Assembly (NCBI GenBank): GCA_024697405.1 | Contig: JAILFU010000174.1 | Span: forward strand, 1 to 54,022 | Direction: 5' to 3' | From: Prevotella sp. | GTDB taxonomy: Bacteria; Bacteroidota; Bacteroidia; Bacteroidales; Bacteroidaceae | DNA length: 54,022 nucleotides | In this document: positions 43,578 through 52,073 of the stretch, piece by piece | How the letters are laid out: each line of letters begins with the position of its first letter | Position numbering within the stretch: position 1 is the stretch's first letter | Translations under genes and position numbers: made by a program | The notes under the pieces: model-generated | The model's input: only the letters and a program-made list of their open reading frames with translations | What the model was told of the DNA's origin: nothing | The model's database searches: none

Positions 43578-46232
43578 TTATGAATGGCCGAAGAACTTGC
43601 CAACGAAGGCGAGCAGGTTTTGTACGGTCTGCTTGTCGGGAACAGGGATGCGTAGGTGGCTCTCTCCGGTCTCTGCGTTAGTCTCGACGATGGTGTCTAC
43701 GAGTTGTTGTGTAGCCTCGGGTGACTGAAGGGTCTGGGCAAGGCCAGAGAGGAATGATATGCCCTGGGCAACGAGTTCCTGTGGCTGACGGGGTACCGGA
43801 TGGGTGCCTTCGTAGTTCTTGAGAGATGCTTCCTTATTGGTGGCCGTCTCTTCGGTGTCATCCCCGTCGGGGAAACCGACGGGCACGTTCTCAGCTGGTT
43901 CGGCATCGGTGGAGGCATCCTTGAGTGGTTCTGGTTCGTTGGCGGTGTCGCTGTCGGGGAAACCGACGGGCATGGACGGTGCCGATGAAGGAGCGTTTGT
44001 GGTTTCCTCGGTCTCAGTGGGCACATCGACTGGCTGTTTTTCTTCCTCCAACACTTCGCCGAGCGTGTCCATCATCGCGGTGAACTTCGTCTCGTTGCCC
44101 AGGAAGATGGTGTCCTCGCCGTTGTCGAGCACGCCTTCAAACATGGCGGTCTTGAATCGTAGCTTTCCTAACATGCCCTCCTCAATGGTGCCACGGGAGA
44201 CGAGGTTGATGACCTGCACGTTTCGCTCCTGGCCAAGGCGGTAGATGCGGGCGATGCGCTGCTCAAGGACAGCCGGGTTCCAAGGCAGGTCGAGGTTAAT
44301 CATGATGCTGCCTGCCTGCAGGTTGAGCCCCGTGCTGCCCGCGTCGGTGGAGAGGAACACACGGCATTCGGCCTTGTCGGTAAAGTTGCTGATTAGGTCG
44401 CGCCGCTTGGCAGAGGGCACGCCACCGTGCAGGTATTCGTAACCGACGCCCATCTTGTCAAGCTCATAGGCGATGAGGCGCGTCATGCGTTCCCATTGGC
44501 TGAAGATAACCACCTTCTCGTCGCCGTTGTCGAAGACGGATTGAAGGATGTTCATCGTTTCGGCGACTTTTGTGTCGTAGCGCGACTTCTGGTCGAGGAT
44601 ATAGGTGGAGTCACACACCATGCGCATCATCGACAGGAACTGCAGTAGTCGCTGGCGGTCTTTCTCTGACAGGAAGTGCATCTTTCGCCATTTGTAGACG
44701 AGGTTGGCCACGCTCTGCTTGTATTCCTCATGGATGCCCATCTGTTCATTCGTCATGGGTACAAAGAGGTTCTGGTCGGTGCGTTTTGGCATCTGCAGGG
44801 CCACCTGCTTTTTCGTGCGGCGAATCAGTCGCTCACGGGCAGCCTCGCCTACTTTGTTCAGGTTCTGGTAGCCGATGACCTTGCCGCCGTCGTCGGTCAA
44901 AATGCAGTTGGCGCGAAATTGCCAATAGGGACCGAGGCAGTAGTTGTCGGCAAATTCCATGACGGAGTAGAGCTCTTCGAGCTTGTTCTCCAAGGGCGTG
45001 CCTGAGAGAATGACGGCGTAGTCGGAGCGCACCTTCCGGGCAGCCATTGAGATTTGCGTCTTCCAGTTTTTCAGGCGCTGCACCTCGTCCATGATGAGTA
45101 CCTCTGTCTGTAGCGAACCCCACATCTTCACGTCGTTCGACATGCAGTTGTAGGATACGATTTTGTAAGGTACGTCTGAGGCATACTGCTCCTTGCGCTT
45201 CAGTGGATTGCCCTCTATGACGAGGGTCAGGGGTTGCTTTTCAGGGAGTGCGGACGTCCCTGCCTGCGTCGTTTGCTGGCGAGGCGGCTGCGCTCCCACA
45301 AACCGTTCTATCTCTCGTTGCCACTGATACTTCAGCGACGTGGGACAGACAATCAATATCTGTTCCGCCAGACCCTCGCGTCGCAGCAGCTCAGCCGTGC
45401 CTATGGCCTGAATGGTCTTGCCGAGTCCCATCTCGTCGGCAATGATGCTTCTTCCCCGCTCGAAAGCGAAGCGGATGCCATCCCTCTGGTAGGGATAGAG
45501 GGGCGTGGTGAGCAATTGGTCGAGCCGCGCGTCGGTGTATTTACTGATGAGCTGCTGGCGGAACTTATGCTCACGTTGCTCAAGAATGAAGTCGATGGCA
45601 TCCTGGTAAAAACGGAACGACGTGTCAATCTCAGCCGCCTGCATCAGCAGCTTGTCGTAGTTGTCGTATGCATACGGGAACATCATCCCCTCGGCATCAA
45701 AGTACTGTGCTGCCAGCTGCATAAACTCCTCATGGTGGTCGCTGCCCACGCGAATCTTCACCTGGCGGCCGTTGGTGTATGACAGATAGACAGAAGTATA
45801 GGCTGGCAATTCCGTATGTACCTTCGGGCGGAAGGCAGCCCTCCTGCCTCTCACGCTCTGTTCCTCGGCAATCCACAGCTTCACCTTCTCGATATGTTTG
45901 CACGTGCAGAGATGATTTGTCTTGAAGTCCAAACACGAGCAGTAGTTCCACGGACTACCATCTCCGCGATATACTACCTTATAAACCTGCTTCGTCTGCG
46001 GGTTCTTCACCTCATATTCTCCAGGGAGATTTTTCTCGTCTACAGCTGCTACGTTCATTACCTCTTCTCCTGCAACCTGCTTGCGCAGCAACCGTTGCCA
46101 CTCCTCAAGTGTCATCCTGTCAGGCTTCACCAACCAAGAAATCTTTGGAATCCTCACTGCATGTGACTTGTCCTTACGCGTCTTATTCGTTTTCCCACCT
46201 TTCTTCTCTGTTGTAGTAATCTTCGTTGCCAT
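43578..46232 (-). CDS. SNF2-family helicase with SWIM zinc finger
   Basis: 884 residues from the ATG at 46232. A SWIM finger (C98, C100, C111, H113) lies in the N-terminal part, then SNF2 ATPase: DEMGLGKT (266-273), LIMDEVQRLKN (DEAH-like), LSGTPLENKLEELYS, and the C-terminal helicase half STDAGSTGLNLQAG with DLPWNPAVLEQRIARIYRLGQ. It should be a double-stranded-DNA translocase acting on protein-DNA complexes. The acidic tail (about 725-825) contains two PVGFPD repeats (755-760 and 784-789) encoded by family B palindromes. Confidence 0.92.
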   Translation of the reverse strand: MATKITTTEKKGGKTNKTRKDKSHAVRIPKISWLVKPDRMTLEEWQRLLRKQVAGEEVMNVAAVDEKNLPGEYEVKNPQTKQVYKVVYRGDGSPWNYCSCLDFKTNHLCTCKHIEKVKLWIAEEQSVRGRRAAFRPKVHTELPAYTSVYLSYTNGRQVKIRVGSDHHEEFMQLAAQYFDAEGMMFPYAYDNYDKLLMQAAEIDTSFRFYQDAIDFILEQREHKFRQQLISKYTDARLDQLLTTPLYPYQRDGIRFAFERGRSIIADEMGLGKTIQAIGTAELLRREGLAEQILIVCPTSLKYQWQREIERFVGAQPPRQQTTQAGTSALPEKQPLTLVIEGNPLKRKEQYASDVPYKIVSYNCMSNDVKMWGSLQTEVLIMDEVQRLKNWKTQISMAARKVRSDYAVILSGTPLENKLEELYSVMEFADNYCLGPYWQFRANCILTDDGGKVIGYQNLNKVGEAARERLIRRTKKQVALQMPKRTDQNLFVPMTNEQMGIHEEYKQSVANLVYKWRKMHFLSEKDRQRLLQFLSMMRMVCDSTYILDQKSRYDTKVAETMNILQSVFDNGDEKVVIFSQWERMTRLIAYELDKMGVGYEYLHGGVPSAKRRDLISNFTDKAECRVFLSTDAGSTGLNLQAGSIMINLDLPWNPAVLEQRIARIYRLGQERNVQVINLVSRGTIEEGMLGKLRFKTAMFEGVLDNGEDTIFLGNETKFTAMMDTLGEVLEEEKQPVDVPTETEETTNAPSSAPSMPVGFPDSDTANEPEPLKDASTDAEPAENVPVGFPDGDDTEETATNKEASLKNYEGTHPVPRQPQELVAQGISFLSGLAQTLQSPEATQQLVDTIVETNAETGESHLRIPVPDKQTVQNLLAFVGKFFGHS
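43863..43883. repeat. In-frame coding palindrome, family B (SNF2 copy 1)
   Basis: Plus-strand arms CCCGTCGG (43863-43870) and CCGACGGG (43876-43883) around GGAAA. Coding strand core CGG-TTTCC-CCG, encoding PVGFPDG. The flanking stem differs from the COG3635 copies (CCCGT/ACGGG versus GTCAG/CTGAC) but remains fully paired. Confidence 0.85.
43951..43969. repeat. In-frame coding palindrome, family B (SNF2 copy 2)
   Basis: Plus-strand GTCGG (43953-43957) and CCGAC (43963-43967) around GGAAA, extended by one G-T and one C-G pair. It encodes PVGFPDS, 29 residues before copy 1 in the protein. Confidence 0.8.
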
Positions 46233-46259
46233 ATTTGCTGTATTTTTTATTTCAGGATA

Positions 46260-46267
46260 CAAAGGTA
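46260..46267 (-). promoter_or_regulatory. -7 element of the SNF2 gene promoter
   Basis: The minus strand reads TACCTTTG, 27 bases before the ATG at 46232. It rules out the in-frame start at 46262, which lies inside the box. No strong -33 is visible. Confidence 0.65.
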
Positions 46268-46427
46268 CGATTTTTTACCTAAATAGCCATCTTTTTCATT
46301 TCCTTTTTTTGTATAAACAGAGTTTACCTCTTATTTTATCTTTTATTCTAGACTTCGCAGTCCTGCTAACGAATAGAAGCAGGGTCGCAAACATTTAATT
46401 CGTCTTTCTCAAGTTAAAACATTGATG

Positions 46428-46456
46428 ATATATGCGCGCATGTACGCACGCGCGTA
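46428..46456. repeat. 29-base alternating purine-pyrimidine tract (Z-DNA candidate)
   Basis: Strict alternation without a break across 29 bases, centred on GCGCGCATGTACGCACGCGC. Shorter related tracts lie at 608-624 and 46866-46881, also in repeat-rich gaps and each followed by AAAG or a near copy of it. Confidence 0.75.
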
Positions 46457-46565
46457 AAGTTTTTAGGTGCTACTCCCGCTACTTTGGTGTCTAATCGTCT
46501 GGTCTGCAAGTAGTTGTCGGTAGCTACAATACACTTTTTGGTGCTACTCCTGTAGCTACAGTTCC

Positions 46566-46710
46566 AAACGGCGTTAGAATTTTCCCAAATGGCGTTAGTA
46601 TTTTCCAAATGGTGGCACTATTTTCTCAAACGGCGTTCGCATTTTTCCAAACGGCGTTCGTTTTTTTCCAAACGGCGTTAGTATTTTGGAAAACGGGGGC
46701 AACTTTTGGT
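46566..46710 (+). repeat. 21-bp tandem repeat array, 7 units
   Basis: Units start at 46566, 46587, 46607, 46628, 46649, 46670 and 46691; one is 20 bp. They are more diverged than in the first array (AAACGGCGTTAG, AAATGGCGTTAG, AAATGGTGGCAC, AAACGGCGTTCG and others). Confidence 0.85.
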
Positions 46711-46730
46711 TAAATTCTCTAGAGAATTTA
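46711..46730. repeat. 20-bp perfect palindrome abutting the third array
   Basis: TAAATTCTCTAGAGAATTTA begins at the base after the last 21-bp unit. It could be a protein-binding site or the end of a composite element. Confidence 0.7.
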
Positions 46731-47237
46731 GCGGGAATAGCCAGTCGCAGGTACTGTAGCTACAAGAGTAGCGCCATATAGCGGCTTGTAGCTACAAATA
46801 ATTAATTGCAATCCAACAGGTTAGGTGCCAAAGTAGCGCTTGTAGCTCCTTTTTCCCCACTTTATTACGCGCACGCGCATAAAGAAAGTAGTGTATCCAA
46901 TTTGATGTGCCAGTTATTGGTTTCGGAGTATGGCATGATTCCTGAGTTGCTAAAGTATGGCACAAGCTGACTAGCACTTCTTGTCCCTGTAGAGTTCTTC
47001 TATAGATTTGTCGAATGCCACTTGGAAAATACGCTAGTTTTTCCTAAGTGGGGGCTTTCCTTCCAGACGTTTATTTTTTCATCATGCTGTGAAGCAAACC
47101 GCTTCGTAATGGTATACGTTTGTAACCTTCTGAAAATAAGATGGGTTCAGGATGACCTGATTGTCTGTTAGGCGTGTAGGCCTGGTACGTGTTGATAGCG
47201 CAATGGCATATCTTGTGTGTTAAAGAATCTTATTTCC

Positions 47238-47268
47238 TTTGTGGTCTGCAAAAAAATCCGTACCTTTG
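47238..47268 (+). promoter_or_regulatory. Promoter of the glycogen cluster
   Basis: TTTG at 47238-47241, 19-base spacer, TACCTTTG at 47261-47268, 57 bases before the ATG at 47326. Confidence 0.8.
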
Positions 47269-47325
47269 ACAGCAAATCTAAAAGCCAGTAAAAAACAATT
47301 TGTTTAAATACCTAAAATAGGAACT

Positions 47326-49275
47326 ATGAGTTATTTGCGATTAGAGAAAGCCGTGATGACTAACTTGGAGGAAAGTCTGCGTCGCGAGCTGCTCCGCACA
47401 AACCGCAGTGGTGCCTACAGCGCGTCGACCGTAGTCGACTGTAACACGCGTAAGTATCACGGTTTGCTTGTTGTTCCCGTGCCGGAGCTTGACGACGAGA
47501 ACCACGTTCTGCTGTCGTCGCTCGACTGCACGGTGATTCAGCACGGGGCAGAGTTCAACCTGGGCCTCCATAAGTATCAGGGCAACAATTTCAGTCCGAA
47601 GGGACACAAGTACATCCGTGAGTTCGACGCCTCGCTGGTGCCCACGACAACCTATCGTGTGGGTGGTGTGGTGCTGAAGAAAGAAGTGGTCTTCCAGCAT
47701 TATGAAGACCGCATCCTCATCCGTTACACGCTGGAGGATGCCCATTCTGCTACGACGCTCCGCTTCCGTCCGTTCCTGGCTTTCCGCTCCGTGCGTCAGT
47801 TCACGCACGAGAACATGGTGGCCAGCCGTGAGTACACCCCCGTCGACGGGGGCATCAAGACGTGCATGTATGCCGGCTATCCCGACCTCTACATGCAGTT
47901 CTCGAAGAAGAACGAGTTCGTGTTCCAGCCAGACTGGTATCGCGGCATTGAGTACCCGAAGGAGCAGGAGCGCGGCTACGCCTCGAACGAGGACCTCTAC
48001 GTGCCCGGCTACTTCGAGATGAACATCAGGAAGGGCGAGAGCATCGTCTTCAGTGGCTCCACGTCACAGGTGAAGACAACGACACTGAAGAAGCTGTTCC
48101 AGGAAGAGGTGGAGGATCGCGTGCCACGCGATAACTTCTACCATTGCCTTGTGACGGCTGCCCATCAGTTCCACAACCGCAAGGCCAACGACGACCGCTA
48201 TCTGCTGGCCGGCTATCCGTGGTTCAAGGCCCGTGCCCGCGACACGTTCATCGCTCTGCCCGGCCTGACGCTGGCCATTAACGAGCAGGACTATTTCGAG
48301 CTGGTGATGCAGACGGCAGAGCGCGGACTGCGTGAGTTTATGAACGGAGAGCCGCTGACGGTGCAGATCTACGAGATGGAGCAGCCCGACGTACCTCTCT
48401 GGGCTGTGTGGGCCATTCAGCAGTATGCGAAGTATGCTGGCCGCGAAAAGGCGTTTGAGATGTATGGCCGTCTGTTGCAGGACATCGTGACATTCATCGA
48501 GGATGGCAAGCATCCTAACCTGCGCCTCGATGAGAACGGTCTGCTCTACAGCAACGGGCGCGACCGCGCTGTGACGTGGATGAACAGCACGGCCAACGGG
48601 CGTCCCGTGGTGCCCCGCTCGGGCTACATCGTAGAGTTCAATGCCCTGTGGTATAACGCCCTGAAGTTCTGCGCCTCGATGGCTACCGATAAGGGCGACC
48701 AGAAGAATGCTGATTGTCTGGAGGCACAGGCTCAGAAAACCAAGCAGTCGTTCGTAGAGACGTTTGTCAACGAGTACGGCTATCTGCTCGACTATGTCGA
48801 CGGCAACATGATGGATTGGGGCGTGCGTCCGAACATGATCTTTGCTGTGGCGCTGGACTATTCGCCGCTTTCGCAGCAGCAGATGAAGAGCGTAGTAGAT
48901 ATATGTACGCGCGAGCTGCTCACGCCGAAAGGACTTCGCTCGCTGTCGCCGAAGAGCGGTGGCTACAACCCCATGTATGTAGGCCCGCAGACGCAGCGTG
49001 ACTATGCCTACCATCAGGGTACGGCCTGGCCGTGGCTGGGCGGCTTCTACATGGAGGCATGTCTGAAGCTCTACAAGCGCTCACGCCTGTCGGTCATCGA
49101 GCGTCAGATGGTGGGTTATGAGGATGAGATTGACTATCACGCCCTGGGCACCATCTCCGAACTCTTCGACGGCAATCCGCCCTTCCATGGACGCGGCGCC
49201 ATGTCGTTTGCCATGAACGTGGCTGAGATTCTGCGCACCATGAGGCTGCTGGAGAAATATTCGTATCAAAAATAA
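47326..49275 (+). CDS. Glycogen debranching enzyme (amylo-alpha-1,6-glucosidase type)
   Basis: 649 residues, cytoplasmic. The N-terminal beta domain (about 15-250: LLRTNRSGAYSASTVVDCNTRKYHGLL) and a C-terminal alpha/alpha barrel (AGYPWFKARARDTFIALPGL, EFNALWYNALKF, MDWGVRPNMIFAV, HQGTAWPWLGGFYMEA) match GDE_C/GH133. It removes alpha-1,6 branches of glycogen. It is the first gene of a three-gene set with a GT4 glucosyltransferase and a GH57 protein, which fits glycogen storage and turnover. Confidence 0.92.
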   Translation: MSYLRLEKAVMTNLEESLRRELLRTNRSGAYSASTVVDCNTRKYHGLLVVPVPELDDENHVLLSSLDCTVIQHGAEFNLGLHKYQGNNFSPKGHKYIREFDASLVPTTTYRVGGVVLKKEVVFQHYEDRILIRYTLEDAHSATTLRFRPFLAFRSVRQFTHENMVASREYTPVDGGIKTCMYAGYPDLYMQFSKKNEFVFQPDWYRGIEYPKEQERGYASNEDLYVPGYFEMNIRKGESIVFSGSTSQVKTTTLKKLFQEEVEDRVPRDNFYHCLVTAAHQFHNRKANDDRYLLAGYPWFKARARDTFIALPGLTLAINEQDYFELVMQTAERGLREFMNGEPLTVQIYEMEQPDVPLWAVWAIQQYAKYAGREKAFEMYGRLLQDIVTFIEDGKHPNLRLDENGLLYSNGRDRAVTWMNSTANGRPVVPRSGYIVEFNALWYNALKFCASMATDKGDQKNADCLEAQAQKTKQSFVETFVNEYGYLLDYVDGNMMDWGVRPNMIFAVALDYSPLSQQQMKSVVDICTRELLTPKGLRSLSPKSGGYNPMYVGPQTQRDYAYHQGTAWPWLGGFYMEACLKLYKRSRLSVIERQMVGYEDEIDYHALGTISELFDGNPPFHGRGAMSFAMNVAEILRTMRLLEKYSYQK

Positions 49276-49291
49276 ATAAGGAGGAACGACT

Positions 49292-50566
49292 ATGAAAGTA
49301 TTAATGTTTGGATGGGAGTATCCTCCTCATGTGTTCGGTGGACTCGCCACCGCTAACTACGGTATCTCCGAGGGTCTGAAAGCTCAGGGAGATATAGAGA
49401 CCGTGCTCTGTCTGCCTCATCCTTTCGGCGATGAGAGCCAGCATGCCTGCCGCATTGTGGCCATGAATGCCGTGCCTATTGCCTGGCGCGATGTGGACTA
49501 TGACTACGTGAAGAGCAGGGTGGGGAACATTATGGATCCCGACTATTATTTCAGGCTCCGCGAGCACATCTATGCCGACTTCAACTATATGAACGTCAAC
49601 GACCTGGGTGCAATGGAGTTTGCTGGAGGCTATCCGGGCAACCTGCATGAAGAGATTAACAACTACTCTATCATTGCCGGCCAGGTGGCCCGCACCGAGG
49701 AGTTCGACATCATTCATGCCCACGACTGGTTGACTTTCCCCGCAGGCATCCATGCCAAGCAGGTCAGCGGCAAGCCATTGTGCATACATGTGCATGCCAC
49801 CGACTTCGACCGCTCACGTGGTAAGGTGAACCCCACGGTTTACAGCATTGAGAAGAACGGTATGGACTGGGCCGACTGCATCATGTGTGTGTCGGAGCTG
49901 ACACGCCAGACGGTCATCAACCAGTATCATCAGGACCCCCGCAAGTGCTTCACCGTGCACAATGCCGTCTACCCGTTGCCCGACGAGTATCAGGCCATTC
50001 CCCGTCCCGACCATACGGGCAAGGACAAGGTCGTGACCTTCCTGGGCCGCATCACCATGCAGAAAGGCCCCGAATACTTCGTCGAGGCTGCCAACATGGT
50101 GCTCCACCGCACCCGCAACGTGCGTTTCTGCATGGCTGGCTCGGGCGACATGATGGATGCGATGATCTATCTGGCTGCCGAGCGTGGCATTGCCGACCGC
50201 TTCCACTTCCCCGGCTTCATGCGCGGCAAGCAGGTGTATGAGTGCCTGAAGGACTCCGATGTCTATGTCATGCCCTCCGTGTCGGAGCCGTTCGGCATCT
50301 CGCCGCTGGAGGCCATGCAGTGCGGCACGCCCAGCATCATCTCCAAGCAGAGCGGCTGCGCCGAGATTCTCGAAAACTGCATCAAGGTGGACTACTGGGA
50401 CATCCATGCCTTGGCCGACGCCATCTACAGCATCTGCACCAATGACTCGCTCTTCAACTACCTCAAGGAGGAAGGCAAGAAGGAAGTCGACCAGATTACC
50501 TGGGAGAAGGTGGGCACCTGGATCCGCACGCTCTATCGCCGTACCCTCGGATGGGAAACCGCATAA
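49292..50566 (+). CDS. GT4-type glycosyltransferase, probable glycogen synthase
   Basis: 424 residues with two Rossmann-like halves. MKVLMFGWEYPPHVFGGLATANYGI forms the donor/acceptor loop, and IIHAHDWLTFPAGI and the C-terminal SVSEPFGISPLEAMQCGTP (the E-x7-E pair) are GT4/GT5 hallmarks. It lies 16 bases after the debranching enzyme and 49 bases before the GH57 gene, in the arrangement of the Bacteroides glycogen locus. The role in glycogen elongation is inferred from this context. Confidence 0.85.
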   Translation: MKVLMFGWEYPPHVFGGLATANYGISEGLKAQGDIETVLCLPHPFGDESQHACRIVAMNAVPIAWRDVDYDYVKSRVGNIMDPDYYFRLREHIYADFNYMNVNDLGAMEFAGGYPGNLHEEINNYSIIAGQVARTEEFDIIHAHDWLTFPAGIHAKQVSGKPLCIHVHATDFDRSRGKVNPTVYSIEKNGMDWADCIMCVSELTRQTVINQYHQDPRKCFTVHNAVYPLPDEYQAIPRPDHTGKDKVVTFLGRITMQKGPEYFVEAANMVLHRTRNVRFCMAGSGDMMDAMIYLAAERGIADRFHFPGFMRGKQVYECLKDSDVYVMPSVSEPFGISPLEAMQCGTPSIISKQSGCAEILENCIKVDYWDIHALADAIYSICTNDSLFNYLKEEGKKEVDQITWEKVGTWIRTLYRRTLGWETA

Positions 50567-50615
50567 GCTATCGAATTATCGAAATAACGACATATCGAAA
50601 AAACGAAAAACAATT
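50567..50615 (+). other. ATCGAAA-type spacer before the GH57 gene
   Basis: TATCGAATTATCGAAATAACG and onward, a run of imperfect (A)TCGAAA/T units filling the 49-base gap. The same type fills the lutC-lutB gap in the sense direction. Confidence 0.6.
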
Positions 50616-51986
50616 ATGAAAACAATTTGCTTATATTTTGAGATACATCAGATTATACATCTGAAGCGCTACCGTTTCTTCGACATCGGTACCGACCATT
50701 ACTATTACGATGACTACGAGAACGAGCGTAGCATCAGCGACATCGCAGAGCGTAGCTATATGCCTGCCCTGAATACGCTGGAGCAGATGATCAAGGAGAA
50801 TGGCCAGTACTTCAAGGTGGCTTTCTCGCTCAGCGGAACAGGTATTGAGCAGCTGGAGATGCATGCTCCCCAAGTGCTGGAGAAGCTGCAACAGCTCAAT
50901 GAGACAGGCTGTGTGGAGTTCTTGGCCGAGCCTTACAGCCACGGACTCTCGTCGCTGGCCAATCCCGACAGCTTTGCACGCGACATGAAGAAGCAGGTGA
51001 ACAAAATCAAGGAATACTTCGGACAGACCCCGAAGGTGGCACGCAACTCATCGCTGATCTATAGCGATGACATCGGCGCTCAGATTGCTGCCCTAGGCTT
51101 CAAGGGCATGCTGACTGAGGGAGCCAAGCATGTGCTCGGATGGAAGTCACCGCACTATGTCTATCACTGCAACCAGGCTCCCGGCCTGAAGCTGCTGCTG
51201 CGCGACGTAGAGTTCTCAGACGACATCTCCCTGCGCTTCAACAATCCCGAGTGGGACGGCTATCCCCTGTTTGCCGATAACTACATCGACCGCATCGCCC
51301 GTCTGCCCGAGGAAGAGCAGATCATCAACATCTTCATGGAGCTCTCGGCACTCGGCATCGCACAGCCCCTCAGCTCCAACATCCTTGAGTTTATCCATGC
51401 TCTGCCTGCCTGTGCTCGTGAAAAGGGCATCACCTTCTCCACTCCCACAGAGATTTGTTCGAAGGTGAAGAGCGTGAGCCAGCTGGATGTGCCCGACACG
51501 CTGAGCTGGGTCGACGAGGAGCGCGACGTCAGCTGCTGGCTGGGTAATGCTATGCAGCGCGAGGCTTTCCAGAAGCTCTATTCCGTTGCCGACCGCCTGC
51601 TCATTGCCGACGATCCGCGCATCATGCAGGACTGGGACTACCTGCAGGCTTCAAACAACTTCCGCTTTATGACTACCAAGCCCTCGAATGTGGGACTGGA
51701 TCGCGGCATCTACAGCGGGCCGTTCGACGCTTTCACCAACTACATGAATATTCTGGGTGACTTCATCAACCGTGTCAATGCCCTCTATCCGCTGGAGATT
51801 GAGAACGAGGAACTCAACTCGCTGCTCACTACCATCCGTAATCAGGGCGACGAAATAGAGATGAAGGACAAGGAAATCATCCGTCTGAAAGCAAAACTCG
51901 AAAAGCTGGAAGCACTGGCTCCAAAGGCAGAGAAACCCGCCAAGAAAGCAGCTCCCCGCAAGAAGAAGGAAACTCCATCTGCTTAA
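50616..51986 (+). CDS. GH57 alpha-amylase-like protein, likely nucleophile replaced
   Basis: 456 residues from the ATG at 50616. GH57 motifs: YFEIHQIIHL (motif 1 HQ), GCVEFLAEPYSHGLSS (motif 2, near E105) and RNSSLIYSDDIGAQ (motif 3). In catalytic MJ1611-type enzymes motif 3 reads NTELIY with Glu as nucleophile; here S146 takes that place. Such alpha-amylase-like GH57 proteins are known in Bacteroidota. The C-terminus is a coiled coil (about 405-435) and a Lys/Ala/Pro tail. It closes the glycogen set and may be a binding or altered enzyme. Confidence 0.88.
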   Translation: MKTICLYFEIHQIIHLKRYRFFDIGTDHYYYDDYENERSISDIAERSYMPALNTLEQMIKENGQYFKVAFSLSGTGIEQLEMHAPQVLEKLQQLNETGCVEFLAEPYSHGLSSLANPDSFARDMKKQVNKIKEYFGQTPKVARNSSLIYSDDIGAQIAALGFKGMLTEGAKHVLGWKSPHYVYHCNQAPGLKLLLRDVEFSDDISLRFNNPEWDGYPLFADNYIDRIARLPEEEQIINIFMELSALGIAQPLSSNILEFIHALPACAREKGITFSTPTEICSKVKSVSQLDVPDTLSWVDEERDVSCWLGNAMQREAFQKLYSVADRLLIADDPRIMQDWDYLQASNNFRFMTTKPSNVGLDRGIYSGPFDAFTNYMNILGDFINRVNALYPLEIENEELNSLLTTIRNQGDEIEMKDKEIIRLKAKLEKLEALAPKAEKPAKKAAPRKKKETPSA

Positions 51987-52003
51987 CAGGAGTGATGAAG
52001 AGT

Positions 52004-52049
52004 AATTGGGGATTTTCCGGATAGTCCGGGAAATCCCCAATTGCTTTAT
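52004..52049. terminator. Strong terminator between the glycogen and lut operons
   Basis: An 18-bp stem (52004-52021 with 52025-52042, one G-U pair) closed by the loop TAG and followed by GCTTTATTT. It lies between converging genes and may act on both strands. Confidence 0.85.
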
Positions 52050-52073
52050 TTCATCAACACAATAATGATGTAT

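Larger units (their letters stand above)
46263..47325. other. Gene-free repeat-rich intergenic region 3
   Basis: About 1060 bases between divergent genes, without a credible gene. It holds a 29-base alternating purine-pyrimidine tract (46428-46456), several GTAGC/GCTAC motifs including three TGTAGCTACA (46551-46560, 46755-46764, 46787-46796), the 7-unit 21-bp array (46566-46710), a 20-bp palindrome directly after it (46711-46730), a second alternating tract (46866-46881) and the promoter of the glycogen cluster (47238-47268). Nothing is recognised from about 46890 to 47230. Confidence 0.7.

Noticed and set aside
46792..46977. Small open frames in the third repeat-rich gap.
   Set aside because: Short, with no ribosome-binding site or family resemblance, and overlapping the TGTAGCTACA motifs and alternating tract.
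46890..47230. Search for a tRNA or other structured RNA in the quiet part of the third gap.
   Set aside because: No cloverleaf-like pairing or conserved T-loop sequence was found by eye.
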